64,000 bases of DNA from Micromonospora sp. NBC_00421 (GTDB lineage: Bacteria; Actinomycetota; Actinomycetes; Mycobacteriales; Micromonosporaceae). Position numbers and translations under genes: made by a program. Under the pieces are notes generated by a model. It had not been told where the DNA came from. It was given only the letters and a program-made list of their open reading frames with translations, and ran no database searches. The DNA lies in NCBI RefSeq assembly GCF_036017915.1, contig NZ_CP107929.1:5894001-5958000 (forward strand), in the 5' to 3' direction. Every line of letters starts with the position of its first letter. The first letter of the stretch is position 1. Positions 8,869-17,436 of this stretch are shown here, piece after piece.

Positions 8869-8970
8869 TCAGAGGCAGGCCGACCAGACCGAGACGAAGC
8901 TCGTTGTCAGTGCCAGCGTGTCCCCGTCAATCTCGGCGATCGAAAGCTCGTGCAGTTCGGCCAGCGTCAT
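8869..8970 (-). CDS. lanA: Class III lanthipeptide precursor peptide
   Basis: A 33-residue peptide just downstream of the LanKC gene on the same strand. The leader contains LAELHEL, which fits the amphipathic L-x-E-L-Q/H-x-L helix that class III synthetases recognise. The C-terminal part reads TTSFVSVWSACL. Ser24, Ser27 and Cys32 match the labionin pattern S-x2-S-x(2-5)-C; Ser27/Ser30/Cys32 is a tighter alternative. The ATG at 8970 follows a clear GGGGGAA ribosome site. Cys is second to last, with a final Leu. That is unlike avionin peptides, which need a C-terminal Cys for decarboxylation, and no LanD decarboxylase was found. The leader/core border cannot be fixed; cleavage near the GD at residues 16-17 or further on is possible. 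No second precursor is adjacent. Confidence 0.82.
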   Translation of the reverse strand: MTLAELHELSIAEIDGDTLALTTSFVSVWSACL

Positions 8971-9070
8971 ATCGATTCCCCCGTCGCTCGGTGGCGCATT
9001 GTGTGGTGCGTGGCGAGAACAGCATTTCGCAGCACCGGGCGCTGCCGTAGTAGGCGTTGTCAGGAACTCG

Positions 9071-9146
9071 GGGTGACAGATCGCTGCGATTTTCCGATGA
9101 CAGACCACGGCTGGGTCGATGACACCCGGACCCGAAATCGATGACA
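9071..9146 (-). promoter_or_regulatory. Phased CGATGACA box array upstream of the precursor gene
   Basis: CGATGACA occurs at 9095-9102, 9117-9124 and 9139-9146, exactly 22 bp apart. A weaker GGGTGACA lies at 9071-9078, and an inverted TGTCA lies at 9058-9062. Spacing of about two helical turns puts the boxes on one face of the DNA, as expected for a regulator binding cooperatively. The array lies about 100-175 bp upstream of the precursor start and directly after the LanKC stop. Its role as an operator is inference. Confidence 0.5.
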
Positions 9147-9172
9147 TCGACCCACGGAACGGGGCTGCGCGG

Positions 9173-11671
9173 TCAGCGGCGTTCTGCTAGGCACCCCGGG
9201 GCGAGACCGAGCAGGTCCAGCAGCAGCGCGCCGGGGCGGGGAGCCACCGCGACCAGCATGCCGGCGGCACCGGTGGCCAGGTCGGCTGCGCAACGCAGGT
9301 TGTGGTCGCCGAGCACACCGAGCCAGGGCTCCCCTCCCGGGGATCGCCGGGGGACCGTGTGCCAGGCCAGCCGGCTTCGGTGCTCGGCGAGCATCGGGTG
9401 GTCTCCGGCGCTCAGCGCGTCCAGGACGGCGAGCAGGCCGCCGCGCCCGGTCAGCAGGCCGGCGAAGACCGCCACCGGCTGCGCGCAGGTCGCGCGTACG
9501 CCTTCGACCACCTGCTCAAGGTGGGACAGCCGGAGCCCGTCCGACCCCGGTTCGACGCGCAACCGCATGGCCAGCAGGCCCGCAGCGGCACTTCCCCGAC
9601 CCAGGTACGGCAGCAGCGTCGATCCTTCCCGGGTCAACAGCTGCCCACCGCGGTGGGTGGCCGCGGTCAGCTCCCGGTCCAGCGCGATCTGTGCGGCCCC
9701 GCCCGGGTCGCCGGGCACCCCCGCGTCCCGCAGCGCGAGCAGGGCCAGACCCAGCCCGCTCCAGCCGTGGCTCAGGCCCGGCCGGTATCCGGCCGGGGTG
9801 TCCCCGGCACGCACCACGTCGACCACCCGCCCGGTCTCGGCAGCCGCCTGCCGGATCAGGTCGTCACGGTTCAACAGTCGCCCCAGGCCGGCGAGGGCCA
9901 GCGCCCGGCCCGCGCCGCCGTGGTGCCACCAGGGCACCGGGGCGGCTGCGGTGGCGGCGGTGCCGAGCAGGACCCGGTCCACCAGTTCTGTGGCGGCCCC
10001 GGTCGCGCCGAGCCGGGCCAGTGTCCAGGCCACGCCGTCCGCCCCGGTCGCCAGCCCGCGCGGGAACGGCCCGTCGGCCAGCGCCCGGCGTACCAACCAG
10101 GCGGTCCACTCCGGGTCGGGCCGGTGACCGCGGCGGGAGAGCGCGAGCAGCACGCCGGCCGCGCCGTACAGCAGACCCAGGCCACCCCGGGGCCCGGAGA
10201 ACTGCTCGACGTCGCCGGGGAAGAGCCGGTCGGCGCGCTCCGGCGTGGCCACCGCCCGGATGCCCGCGACGAGCTGGTCCTCCCCCGGCACCCCGGTCGG
10301 CGCGGGTGCCTCCCCCCGGCCCAGGTCGGCGTGCCCCACCTGGCTGAGGTGGCTCTCCAGGTCGGGGCGGTGCTCCAGCACCGGGGTCATCGGGTTGATC
10401 AGCATGCTGTGCACGCGGCGCAGGCCGACCAGGTCGGCTGCCGGGTCGCCCGGGGTCAGGCGTTCGCTGCCGGTGCTGAAGCCCGGGGTGGCCACTCCCC
10501 TGGCGACCGCCACGCCGTCGATCGCGCACGACTCCAGGTCGATCACGACCACCCGGTCGCCGGTGTCGATCAGGTTGGCCGGCTGCACGTCGCGGTGCAC
10601 CACCCCCCGGCTGTGAAGTGCGGTGAGCGCGGCCCGGGACCGGGTGACCACCCGGTCCACCCAGGCGAGGTATCCGTCGACGCGGCCGGGGGTGCGGTCA
10701 CCGTGGACCACCGGGTGCCGCCGGGACACCGCGGCGGCCAGCGACACCCCCTCGATCCACTCCAGCACCAGGAAGTCGCTGTCGCCGACGGTCAGGTGGT
10801 CGACGGGCTCCGGGGTCACCCCACTGCCGGAGGTACGCCGCAGCGCGTCCCACTCGTGCCGCAGCCGGACCGCCGCCGTCGAGCCGCCCGCGTCCAGGCC
10901 GGCGTGGTGCCGGGCCTCCTTGAGCAGCACCGTCCGGCCGTCCCTGCGGAGCGCCTGGTAGACGCCGCCGGCGTTGGACCGGTGCACCACTCTGATGTCG
11001 GTGAAGTCGAGGACGGCCGCGCTCGGGGCGGTGCCGGAGGCGGCCCGCAGCTCGGTCACGTACGACGGCTCGTCCGGGGTCGGTCCGTTGTCCCGCCGCC
11101 CTCGCACGTCGGGCCGGTCTCCGCCGACCGCAGGCACCAGGCGTCCGTCGGCACCGGTGGTCCACTGCTCGTGGAACGCGCCGTGGCGCAGGAACACCGG
11201 CGAGTCCGGCACCTGCAACTCGCCGATGATCCGCGGCGCGGCGCGCCCACGCAACGCCCCGGCCAGCGCCTCGCACAGCTTGCGCAGCCGCTGGGGGCTC
11301 GGGTAACAGGTGACCACCTTGCCGCTGGCCGCCGGGTCCGCATATTTCTGCTGGCTCGCCAGCACCAGGCCACGGCTGCGCAGGAGCTTGACCGGGACGC
11401 CCAGCTCGCGGCAGATCTCCCAGCAGACTCCGGCGACGGCGGCGGCGTCCCAGGGGAGGGCGGCGACGTGGACCTTCCAGCCGTCGGCCGCCTCCACCGG
11501 GCCGGGCATGAGGTGCAGCCAGGGGCCGTGCTCGATCCGCAGCCATCCGCTACCGGCCGTCCGCGTCGCCGGCAGGGTCTCCTCGTCGAGCAGCGGGGAG
11601 CCGGGTGACCAGGGCGCGTCGAGGTACGGCCCGGGCCGGAACGTCAACTGCTGGTATCGATGATCGAACAT
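9173..11671 (-). CDS. lanKC: Class III lanthipeptide synthetase LanKC (lyase-kinase-cyclase)
   Basis: An 832-residue trifunctional enzyme, the usual length for class III. Residues 1 to about 210 form the lyase-type domain, with QKYADPAASGKVV near 108-120. Residues about 225-480 form a Ser/Thr-kinase domain with Lys251, the catalytic HRDVQPANL at 359-367 and DLE at 378-380. Residues about 490-832 form a LanC-like cyclase with the repeated glycine motifs YGAAG, HHGGAG, LSHGWSG and LTGRGG. The zinc-binding Cys and Cys-His of LanC and class IV enzymes are not visible, so it is class III. It should phosphorylate and eliminate Ser/Thr in the 33-residue precursor and close (methyl)lanthionine or labionin rings. 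It starts 50 bases after the MFS stop with only a weak ribosome site. Confidence 0.93.
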   Translation of the reverse strand: MFDHRYQQLTFRPGPYLDAPWSPGSPLLDEETLPATRTAGSGWLRIEHGPWLHLMPGPVEAADGWKVHVAALPWDAAAVAGVCWEICRELGVPVKLLRSRGLVLASQQKYADPAASGKVVTCYPSPQRLRKLCEALAGALRGRAAPRIIGELQVPDSPVFLRHGAFHEQWTTGADGRLVPAVGGDRPDVRGRRDNGPTPDEPSYVTELRAASGTAPSAAVLDFTDIRVVHRSNAGGVYQALRRDGRTVLLKEARHHAGLDAGGSTAAVRLRHEWDALRRTSGSGVTPEPVDHLTVGDSDFLVLEWIEGVSLAAAVSRRHPVVHGDRTPGRVDGYLAWVDRVVTRSRAALTALHSRGVVHRDVQPANLIDTGDRVVVIDLESCAIDGVAVARGVATPGFSTGSERLTPGDPAADLVGLRRVHSMLINPMTPVLEHRPDLESHLSQVGHADLGRGEAPAPTGVPGEDQLVAGIRAVATPERADRLFPGDVEQFSGPRGGLGLLYGAAGVLLALSRRGHRPDPEWTAWLVRRALADGPFPRGLATGADGVAWTLARLGATGAATELVDRVLLGTAATAAAPVPWWHHGGAGRALALAGLGRLLNRDDLIRQAAAETGRVVDVVRAGDTPAGYRPGLSHGWSGLGLALLALRDAGVPGDPGGAAQIALDRELTAATHRGGQLLTREGSTLLPYLGRGSAAAGLLAMRLRVEPGSDGLRLSHLEQVVEGVRATCAQPVAVFAGLLTGRGGLLAVLDALSAGDHPMLAEHRSRLAWHTVPRRSPGGEPWLGVLGDHNLRCAADLATGAAGMLVAVAPRPGALLLDLLGLAPGCLAERR

Positions 11672-11721
11672 GTCCGGACTCTAATGTGGAGCTGATCACC
11701 GCCGGGTCGGCCGGACAGCCG

Positions 11722-13212
11722 TCACCCGGCCACGTTCCGCCTGGTTTCGCGCCGTTCGGCGACCAGCAGGCCCACCGCCGGCAGCATGGTGACCGCCGAG
11801 GTGGCCAGCAACCAGACGCAGGCGTGCGCGAAGGCCGCCGGCACCAGGCCGTGTTGCTGGACCGCCTGCCGTTGCAGCACCACGGTCACCAGGGCGGCGG
11901 CGGCCGTACCGCCGAGCCGTTGCAGCAGGTTGAGCTGCGGAGAGGCGTCCGCGATCGACCGTGCCGGGATCGACTCGTAGGCCCGCGTCATCGCCGGGAC
12001 GACGGTCAGGCCGGTGCCGACGCCCCGGACCGCGAGGCTGGCGCAGAGCAGCAGGTAGGACGTGTCGGCGGTGAGCCTGATCAGCGGCAGGGTGGCCAAC
12101 AGGGTCAGCGAGATGCCGATCAGCATGGTCCGCCCGCCACCGAGCCGCCTGAGCAGCTTGCGGCAGAGGAAACCGGCGACGACCACACCGATGCCGGAGG
12201 TGGACAGCAGCAGGCCGGTGACGACCGCCGTCTCACCGCGCGCCGCCTGGAAGTACAGCGGAATGATCACCATCGGGCCGTAGAGCACGAAGCCGAGGAA
12301 GAAGATGTTCAGGGCGGCCGTCGCGTACACGCCGTGGCGGAACAGGCGCAGGTCGAGCAGCGGGCTCGGGGTGCGGAGCTGGCGCAGCACGAACAGGCCC
12401 AGGCCGGCCACCGCGATTCCGGCGGGCAGCCACACCACCCGCGACGACCAGCTGCCGCCGTCGGCGAACCCGTGGATCGCCATTACCGCGCTGACGGTGC
12501 CGGTGGCCCCGAGCAGCAGGCCGAGCACGTCGAGTCTGCGGCGCGGGCGGTCTGCGGCGAGGTCGTCCGGGGCGACCCGGCGGGCGGTGACGATCAGGAT
12601 GGCCAGGCAGATCGGGATGTTGATCGCGTAGACCGCGGGCCAGCCCCAGGCCTGCACCAGCAGACCGCCGACGCTCGGGCCGAGCAGCGGGCCGATCAGC
12701 ATCACGCTGCCGTTGAGCATCTGCACCTTGGCCAGTTGCTCGCGCGGCACCCCGCGGGTGAGCAGCACGGTGGAGATCGGGGTGAGCACGCCGGCGGCAG
12801 CACCGGCCACCCCGCGCGCGGCGATCAGCGAGATAAGCGTGGGGCTTGCCGCACAGGCGGCCGAGCCGACCAGGAACAGACCGACGGCGGCGAGGAAGAC
12901 CCGCTTCGGGCCGAACCGGTCGGCCAGCCAGGCGGTCACCGGCATGGTCGCGGCCAGGGCCAGCAGGTACGCGGTGAGCACCCACTGCACCCGGTCGAGC
13001 CCGCCGAAGCTGGCCTGGGTGTCGTGCAGGGAGACGTTGACGATGGTGGTGTCGAGCAGGGCCAGGAAGGCACCGGCGATGGACACCACCATGGCGACTA
13101 TCGCGCCGGACGACGGTGTCGTCGGCTCGGGCGGTTGCTCGGTCGTCACCGGAGTGTCGGCCGGCCCGGTTTCCGGCTCGCGGAGGGCGGGCGATTGCGC
13201 GGTAATGGTCAT
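11722..13212 (-). CDS. MFS exporter, DHA2-like (14-helix drug:H+ antiporter family)
   Basis: A 496-residue integral membrane protein. It has a Pro/Thr-rich cytoplasmic start followed by about 14 hydrophobic helices. The motif ALLDTTIVNVSL in the first helix and ADRFGPKRVF in the loop after helix 2 (motif A) are typical of the DHA2/EmrB family. These proteins export drugs or amphiphilic metabolites using proton influx. Its place between lanKC and the acyltransferase-like gene suggests export of, or self-protection from, the cluster product. The ATG at 13212 has an AAGGAAT site. A 92-bp gap separates it from the upstream gene. Confidence 0.9.
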   Translation of the reverse strand: MTITAQSPALREPETGPADTPVTTEQPPEPTTPSSGAIVAMVVSIAGAFLALLDTTIVNVSLHDTQASFGGLDRVQWVLTAYLLALAATMPVTAWLADRFGPKRVFLAAVGLFLVGSAACAASPTLISLIAARGVAGAAAGVLTPISTVLLTRGVPREQLAKVQMLNGSVMLIGPLLGPSVGGLLVQAWGWPAVYAINIPICLAILIVTARRVAPDDLAADRPRRRLDVLGLLLGATGTVSAVMAIHGFADGGSWSSRVVWLPAGIAVAGLGLFVLRQLRTPSPLLDLRLFRHGVYATAALNIFFLGFVLYGPMVIIPLYFQAARGETAVVTGLLLSTSGIGVVVAGFLCRKLLRRLGGGRTMLIGISLTLLATLPLIRLTADTSYLLLCASLAVRGVGTGLTVVPAMTRAYESIPARSIADASPQLNLLQRLGGTAAAALVTVVLQRQAVQQHGLVPAAFAHACVWLLATSAVTMLPAVGLLVAERRETRRNVAG

Positions 13213-13304
13213 TTCATTCCTTGCATCATGATTTAGGAAGATAAAACCCACGGCTGCGAGCAGGAGGAAACGTCGGCAGAAGAGCGAAGGACGAACCGCG
13301 TACG

Positions 13305-14456
13305 TCAGGAGATTTCGGTGAGCAGCCCGGCCGCGTCGTCGAGGATCGCCTCGGCGGCCTCCCGCGCGCCGATCCGGTCCCGGCAGGACAGGGTCAGCTC
13401 GGTCCCGTCCCCGGTCTGGCAGGAGCTGACGAACATCTCGGCGTACGGCACGAGCATCGGCAACGTGTAGAACCGCACCGGCCGGAACCCTGGCGCGTGG
13501 TACCGCTCCAGGTGCACCGGCCCGTGGTCCGAGACGATCGCCGTGCACGGGAACCGGTCGTCGGTGTGCTCCTGCGCCTCGGCCAGGGTGTTCGCGAAGG
13601 GATTGCTCCGGCGGAAGTCGCCGGCGAGGCGGGCCACCTCCCGCTTGCGCAGCATCGCACCGAGCAACTCCCGGTGCACCCGCCGCCAGTCGTCGCCCCG
13701 GCGCAGGTCGAGCAGGAGTTGGGCGCTGAGGTTGGCGGTGGAGCGCACCGTCCGGTCGTGCCGCCTCAGGTCCACCGGCACGATCAGCCGGCCCGCGTCG
13801 CCCCGCAGGTGGCGGGAGATGGCGGCGGCCACCCGCGCGGTGACCCCGGACGGACTGCCCGGCACCGTACGGCGTACCCACAGCGGCGTGGGGCCGGACG
13901 GCCCGGCACCGAGGATCGCGGGGAAACCGGCGACCCTGGCCGGCGCGGGCGCCGGTGGCACGGTGCCTGCGGCGGCCCGGAAGTGCGTGTCGTCGACGAC
14001 CGCCGGTGCGCCGACCGGCTCCTCGCCGCGCAGCACCCGGAACACGTCGGCCAGCCACTGCTGCAGGCCCCGGCCGTCGGTGACGACGTGGCTGACCCGG
14101 ACGACCAGCCGGGTCACCGGCCCGGGCACCAGGTGCACCTCGCACACCGGCCCACGGACCACGTCGATGTCCGATCCGAGGGCGCCCGACGGCAACCCGC
14201 TGCCGGCCGGATGGACCACCACGGCCGGCAGCGGCCCGCCGGCGCGCCACACCGGCCCCCGCCGGACCACCGCCAGACCGGGACTGGCCGCCGTGGCGAT
14301 CCGGATCGCCTCCCGCACCGCGACCGGGTCGATCTCGCCGACGCCCTCGACCACGGTCTGGATCAGTTGGTGGGTGCCCTGCGACGCGGCGTTCAGATAG
14401 CCGCGTTCGATCTGGGAGACCTTGCGGGCGTACGTCCGCTCGATCGTCGTCGTCAT
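13305..14456 (-). CDS. Condensation-domain/PapA-like acyltransferase (CoA-dependent acyltransferase fold)
   Basis: A 383-residue protein of the size of one condensation or PapA/WES-type domain. It contains SHVVTDGRGL near residue 120, matching the HxxxDG active-site motif of this superfamily. Weaker similarity continues in the C-terminal half (SNPFANTLAEAQEH). Such proteins join an acyl group from a carrier protein or CoA to an amine or hydroxyl. In this cluster it could attach the chain to the peptide N-terminus or to a diaminopropionate unit; this is inference. The ATG overlaps the phosphopantetheinyl transferase stop by four bases. A longer frame upstream was rejected because the overlap decides the start. 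Confidence 0.68.
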   Translation of the reverse strand: MTTTIERTYARKVSQIERGYLNAASQGTHQLIQTVVEGVGEIDPVAVREAIRIATAASPGLAVVRRGPVWRAGGPLPAVVVHPAGSGLPSGALGSDIDVVRGPVCEVHLVPGPVTRLVVRVSHVVTDGRGLQQWLADVFRVLRGEEPVGAPAVVDDTHFRAAAGTVPPAPAPARVAGFPAILGAGPSGPTPLWVRRTVPGSPSGVTARVAAAISRHLRGDAGRLIVPVDLRRHDRTVRSTANLSAQLLLDLRRGDDWRRVHRELLGAMLRKREVARLAGDFRRSNPFANTLAEAQEHTDDRFPCTAIVSDHGPVHLERYHAPGFRPVRFYTLPMLVPYAEMFVSSCQTGDGTELTLSCRDRIGAREAAEAILDDAAGLLTEIS

Positions 14457-15109
14457 GCCCTCACCTCTGCCGGGTCGTTGATCCGGCGCGGACCGGCCTG
14501 CCCACGCCGCTGCCACCACCAGCGCACCGGAACCGCTTCCCGGGCCGCGATCGCGACCTGCATGTCGACGCCCAGCTCGGTGCTGAGTAGCTGGTAGCCG
14601 ACCTGCGCGGGACGCCAGCCGTACCGCCACCCGGGCAGCCGGACCCCGGCGAAGGTCTCCTTGGTCAGGTGCGAGGCCTTGATCAGGGCCTCGCACTCGA
14701 CGAAGTCGCGGATCGTGGCCGGCCGCCCGGCCGGGTGACCGAGCAGGTCACCCAGCCAGGCCAGGGCGAGCGGACGGTCCCGCTCGTCCTGCACGTCCAC
14801 CCCGACCTCGGTGGCCGTGGTCAGGGCCACCACGCTGTACTGCCCGCAGTGCGCCACCGAGAGGTGCATCCCGTGCTCGGGCACCTGCCAGCGGTGGTGC
14901 TCGTCGCGGGTCAGCCGGCCGCGGAGGTCCGTGCCGTACAGGTCGGCGGCGGCGGTGGTGACCAGCCAGCGGCCGGCGTCGGAGATGCGGTTGCCCAACG
15001 CGTCCCGGGGGGTGTTGCCGCGGTGGACGATCAGACAGTCGATGGCCGTGCCGGTCGCCGCCCCTGCGGGCACCGGGGTGACCGGTGCCGGCAGGGTCGC
15101 GACACTCAC
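14453..15109 (-). CDS. 4'-Phosphopantetheinyl transferase (Sfp type)
   Basis: A 218-residue protein. VGVDVQDER at about 102-110 matches the magnesium-binding GVDxE-like segment, and FVECEALIKA at about 136-145 corresponds to the W/FxxKEA region of Sfp-type enzymes. An upstream MHLSVAHCG matches the 'LSHS' substrate motif. The family transfers phosphopantetheine from CoA to a carrier-protein serine, so this enzyme probably activates the two carrier proteins of the cluster. The GTG start overlaps the ketosynthase stop (GTGA). The match is divergent but the motif order is right. Confidence 0.8.
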   Translation of the reverse strand: MSVATLPAPVTPVPAGAATGTAIDCLIVHRGNTPRDALGNRISDAGRWLVTTAAADLYGTDLRGRLTRDEHHRWQVPEHGMHLSVAHCGQYSVVALTTATEVGVDVQDERDRPLALAWLGDLLGHPAGRPATIRDFVECEALIKASHLTKETFAGVRLPGWRYGWRPAQVGYQLLSTELGVDMQVAIAAREAVPVRWWWQRRGQAGPRRINDPAEVRA

Positions 15110-17436
15110 CGGGACCGCCCGTCGGGCACGTCCAGCACCGCGGCGGCGTAGCTGCCGCCGTAGGCGAAGCTGGACAGCAGCACGGTCCCCGCCGACGGCA
15201 CACCGCTGAGCACGGCCACCAGACCGAGCGCGGCGGCGCTCCCGTAGGACTCGCCGAACACGGCCTTGGGCGTGACAGTCGGCCGTCCGGCCAGGCCGGC
15301 CAGGCGCAACGCCCGGGACTCGGCCCGGTCCACCAGCCCGAAGCCGGACGCCGCCGACACCACGGTCCCCACCTGCTCCGGCGCGACCTCCGCCTCGTCC
15401 AGGGCGACCCGCATGGCTCGGGCCCAGGCGTGGCCGCCGGTGCCGATCCGACCGATCCCGGCCGGCTCTCCGGAGGCGCCGAACCCACGGATCCGGGCCA
15501 GCGCCCGCGCGCCGCGTGCCGCTGCCGCCGCCTCACTCTCCAGCACGATCGCGGCGGCGCCCTCGCTCAGCACCATTCCGGTACGACCACCCGGCCGCAC
15601 CTGCCCGTCCACCGTGTACCCGGGCAGGCTGGCCTGGGTACGGACGGCGAGCTCGGGGAACTCGTCGGCGATGACCACCACGATCCGTTCCGCCGCGCCA
15701 CGCGCGATGACCCGGGACGCGAGCTGCAGGGCGAGCACGGCGCTCGTGCCGCCGTTCGCGATCGTGGCGGTGTACCCCCGGTAGCGGTACTGCATCGCGA
15801 CGTGCCCGGCTGCGGCGTTGACCACGGTGTTCGGGAAGATCAGCGGGTTCGCGCCGGTGATGCCGCTGTCCAGCACCCCCCGGTGGAACTGGCTGACCGA
15901 GGTGACCGGGCCGTACCCGGTGGCGAACACGATGCCCGTGGACTCGGCCTCCGCCCGCGACGGCTTGCCGTGCCGGGCGTACAGGTCGCCGACCACGGAG
16001 GCCGAGAGGATGCTCAGCGGGTCCATCCGCCGGGCCTTGGCCGGGTTCAGCTTCTTCACCAGCGAGCGGGTGTCCACCCGGCCGACCGGCACCCGGCCCC
16101 GGCCGGGGACCTCCTCGGTGGCCCCGAAGCAGATCTCACCGTCGGTGAACGCCCGGACCAGGGCGGCCGTGTCACCTGCCGAACCGGCCAGACCGGCCAC
16201 CCCGGTCACCACGACCGCGTGCACCGGGTCGGTGCCCCGGGGGCCGACCGGCGGGTGACCCGGGCGGGTGTAGACGACCGAGGCGTTGTTGCCGCCGAAC
16301 GCGAACGAGTTCGACAGCACCACCGCCGGGGCGGCCGGGCGGCCGGTGTCCGGGATGATGTCCAGGCCGGACGGGGCCGGCAGACCCCTGGTGTTGATCG
16401 TCGGAGGCATCGTGCCCCGGCTGATCGCCAGGGTGCTGACGATGCCCTCGACCGCGCCGGCGGCACCGAGGGTGTGGCCCACCATCGACTTGGTCGAGCT
16501 GGCCGGCGGCAGCGGTGTGGTGCCGTAGAGCAGCTTCAGCGCCTTGGGTTCGGACACGTCGTTGGCCGGGGTGCCGGTGCCGTGCAGGTTGACGTAGTCG
16601 ACGTCCTCGGCACGCAGGCCGGCCGTGCCGAGCGCCTGCGCCATCGACGCGGCGGCGCCCTTGCCACCCGGGTCCGGGGCGGTCTGGTGGTACCCGTCGC
16701 AGGAGAGGCCGTACCCGCCCACCTCGGCGAGCACCTGGGCGCCCCGCTCCCGGGCCGCGTCCGCCGCCTCCAGCACCAGGAAGCCGGCCCCCTCGCCGAG
16801 GGTCAACCCGGTCGAGGCGGAGAGCGGGGAGCACGGCTCCGGGTCCAGCGCGCCCAGGGCGGTGAAGCCGTACGCCGAGAGCGTCGCGAGCGGGTCCACA
16901 CCGCCACACACCACGTAGTCGACGTCGCCGCGCCAGAGCAGCTCGGCGGCGTACCCGATGGCGACCGCGCTGGCCGCGCAGGCGTTGGAGAGCACCACCC
17001 GGGGGCCGCGCAGGTCGAACTCGGTGGCGACGAAGTCGCCGACGCAGGGCAGTTGCGAGCCGGCGGCGCCGACGGCGTCCAGCTCGCCGGTCTCGACCAA
17101 CCTGCGGTGCACCCCCTCCAGCGTGGGCATGGCGCCCAGGCTGGACCCGACCACCACGGCGATCCGGTCCCGGTCGACGGTGTCCAGGTCCAGCCCGCTG
17201 TGCCGGAGCGCCTCGCGGACCGCCGTGGCCGCCAGGCTGTAGCAGCGGTCCAGGTCCTCCCGCTGCGGGCTGGTGACCAGGCCGGCCCAGCTCGTCAGCA
17301 GCTCGCTGGTGTCGAAGAGGGTGTTCTCCCGGATTCCGGTGACCCCGGCGACGATCCCCGCCCAGTTCTTGTCGGCCTCCTCGCCGACACCGGTGATCAG
17401 GCCGATCCCGGTGACGGCGACCACTGCGGCCGACAT
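15106..17436 (-). CDS. Fused ketosynthase-chain length factor (KS-CLF) in one polypeptide
   Basis: A 776-residue protein made of two ketosynthase domains. Residues 1 to about 395 form an active KS with Cys153 (SNACAAS), His285 (NLHGTGTP) and His321 (KSMVGHTLG). Residues about 405-776 form a second KS fold. There the nucleophile position is Gly562 in ANGGTSAV and the second His motif is degraded (FGESYGSA), so it cannot condense and resembles a chain length factor. In type II polyketide and aryl-polyene systems these are separate subunits; here they are joined with no frame break. The protein should catalyse decarboxylative Claisen condensation on carrier-bound chains. The start overlaps the GcvT-like stop by one base (TGATG). 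Confidence 0.9.
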   Translation of the reverse strand: MSAAVVAVTGIGLITGVGEEADKNWAGIVAGVTGIRENTLFDTSELLTSWAGLVTSPQREDLDRCYSLAATAVREALRHSGLDLDTVDRDRIAVVVGSSLGAMPTLEGVHRRLVETGELDAVGAAGSQLPCVGDFVATEFDLRGPRVVLSNACAASAVAIGYAAELLWRGDVDYVVCGGVDPLATLSAYGFTALGALDPEPCSPLSASTGLTLGEGAGFLVLEAADAARERGAQVLAEVGGYGLSCDGYHQTAPDPGGKGAAASMAQALGTAGLRAEDVDYVNLHGTGTPANDVSEPKALKLLYGTTPLPPASSTKSMVGHTLGAAGAVEGIVSTLAISRGTMPPTINTRGLPAPSGLDIIPDTGRPAAPAVVLSNSFAFGGNNASVVYTRPGHPPVGPRGTDPVHAVVVTGVAGLAGSAGDTAALVRAFTDGEICFGATEEVPGRGRVPVGRVDTRSLVKKLNPAKARRMDPLSILSASVVGDLYARHGKPSRAEAESTGIVFATGYGPVTSVSQFHRGVLDSGITGANPLIFPNTVVNAAAGHVAMQYRYRGYTATIANGGTSAVLALQLASRVIARGAAERIVVVIADEFPELAVRTQASLPGYTVDGQVRPGGRTGMVLSEGAAAIVLESEAAAAARGARALARIRGFGASGEPAGIGRIGTGGHAWARAMRVALDEAEVAPEQVGTVVSAASGFGLVDRAESRALRLAGLAGRPTVTPKAVFGESYGSAAALGLVAVLSGVPSAGTVLLSSFAYGGSYAAAVLDVPDGRSR

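Noticed and set aside
8869..9147. A 92-residue version of the precursor peptide starting at 9147
   Set aside because: The extra 59 residues run through the CGATGACA boxes, lack a ribosome site and have no leader-like pattern; the ATG at 8970 has a strong site and gives a typical class III leader.
8869..11671. Avionin-type (lipolanthine) peptide assignment
   Set aside because: The precursor does not end in Cys and no LanD-type decarboxylase is present, so labionin or lanthionine is the safer call.
9173..11671. Class IV (LanL) assignment
   Set aside because: The zinc-ligand Cys and Cys-His motifs of the cyclase domain are not visible; the domain layout fits class III.
11722..14250. 842-residue frame ending in the MFS transporter
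   Set aside because: The N-terminal 346 residues are a shadow of the acyltransferase-like gene; the real start is ATG 13212.
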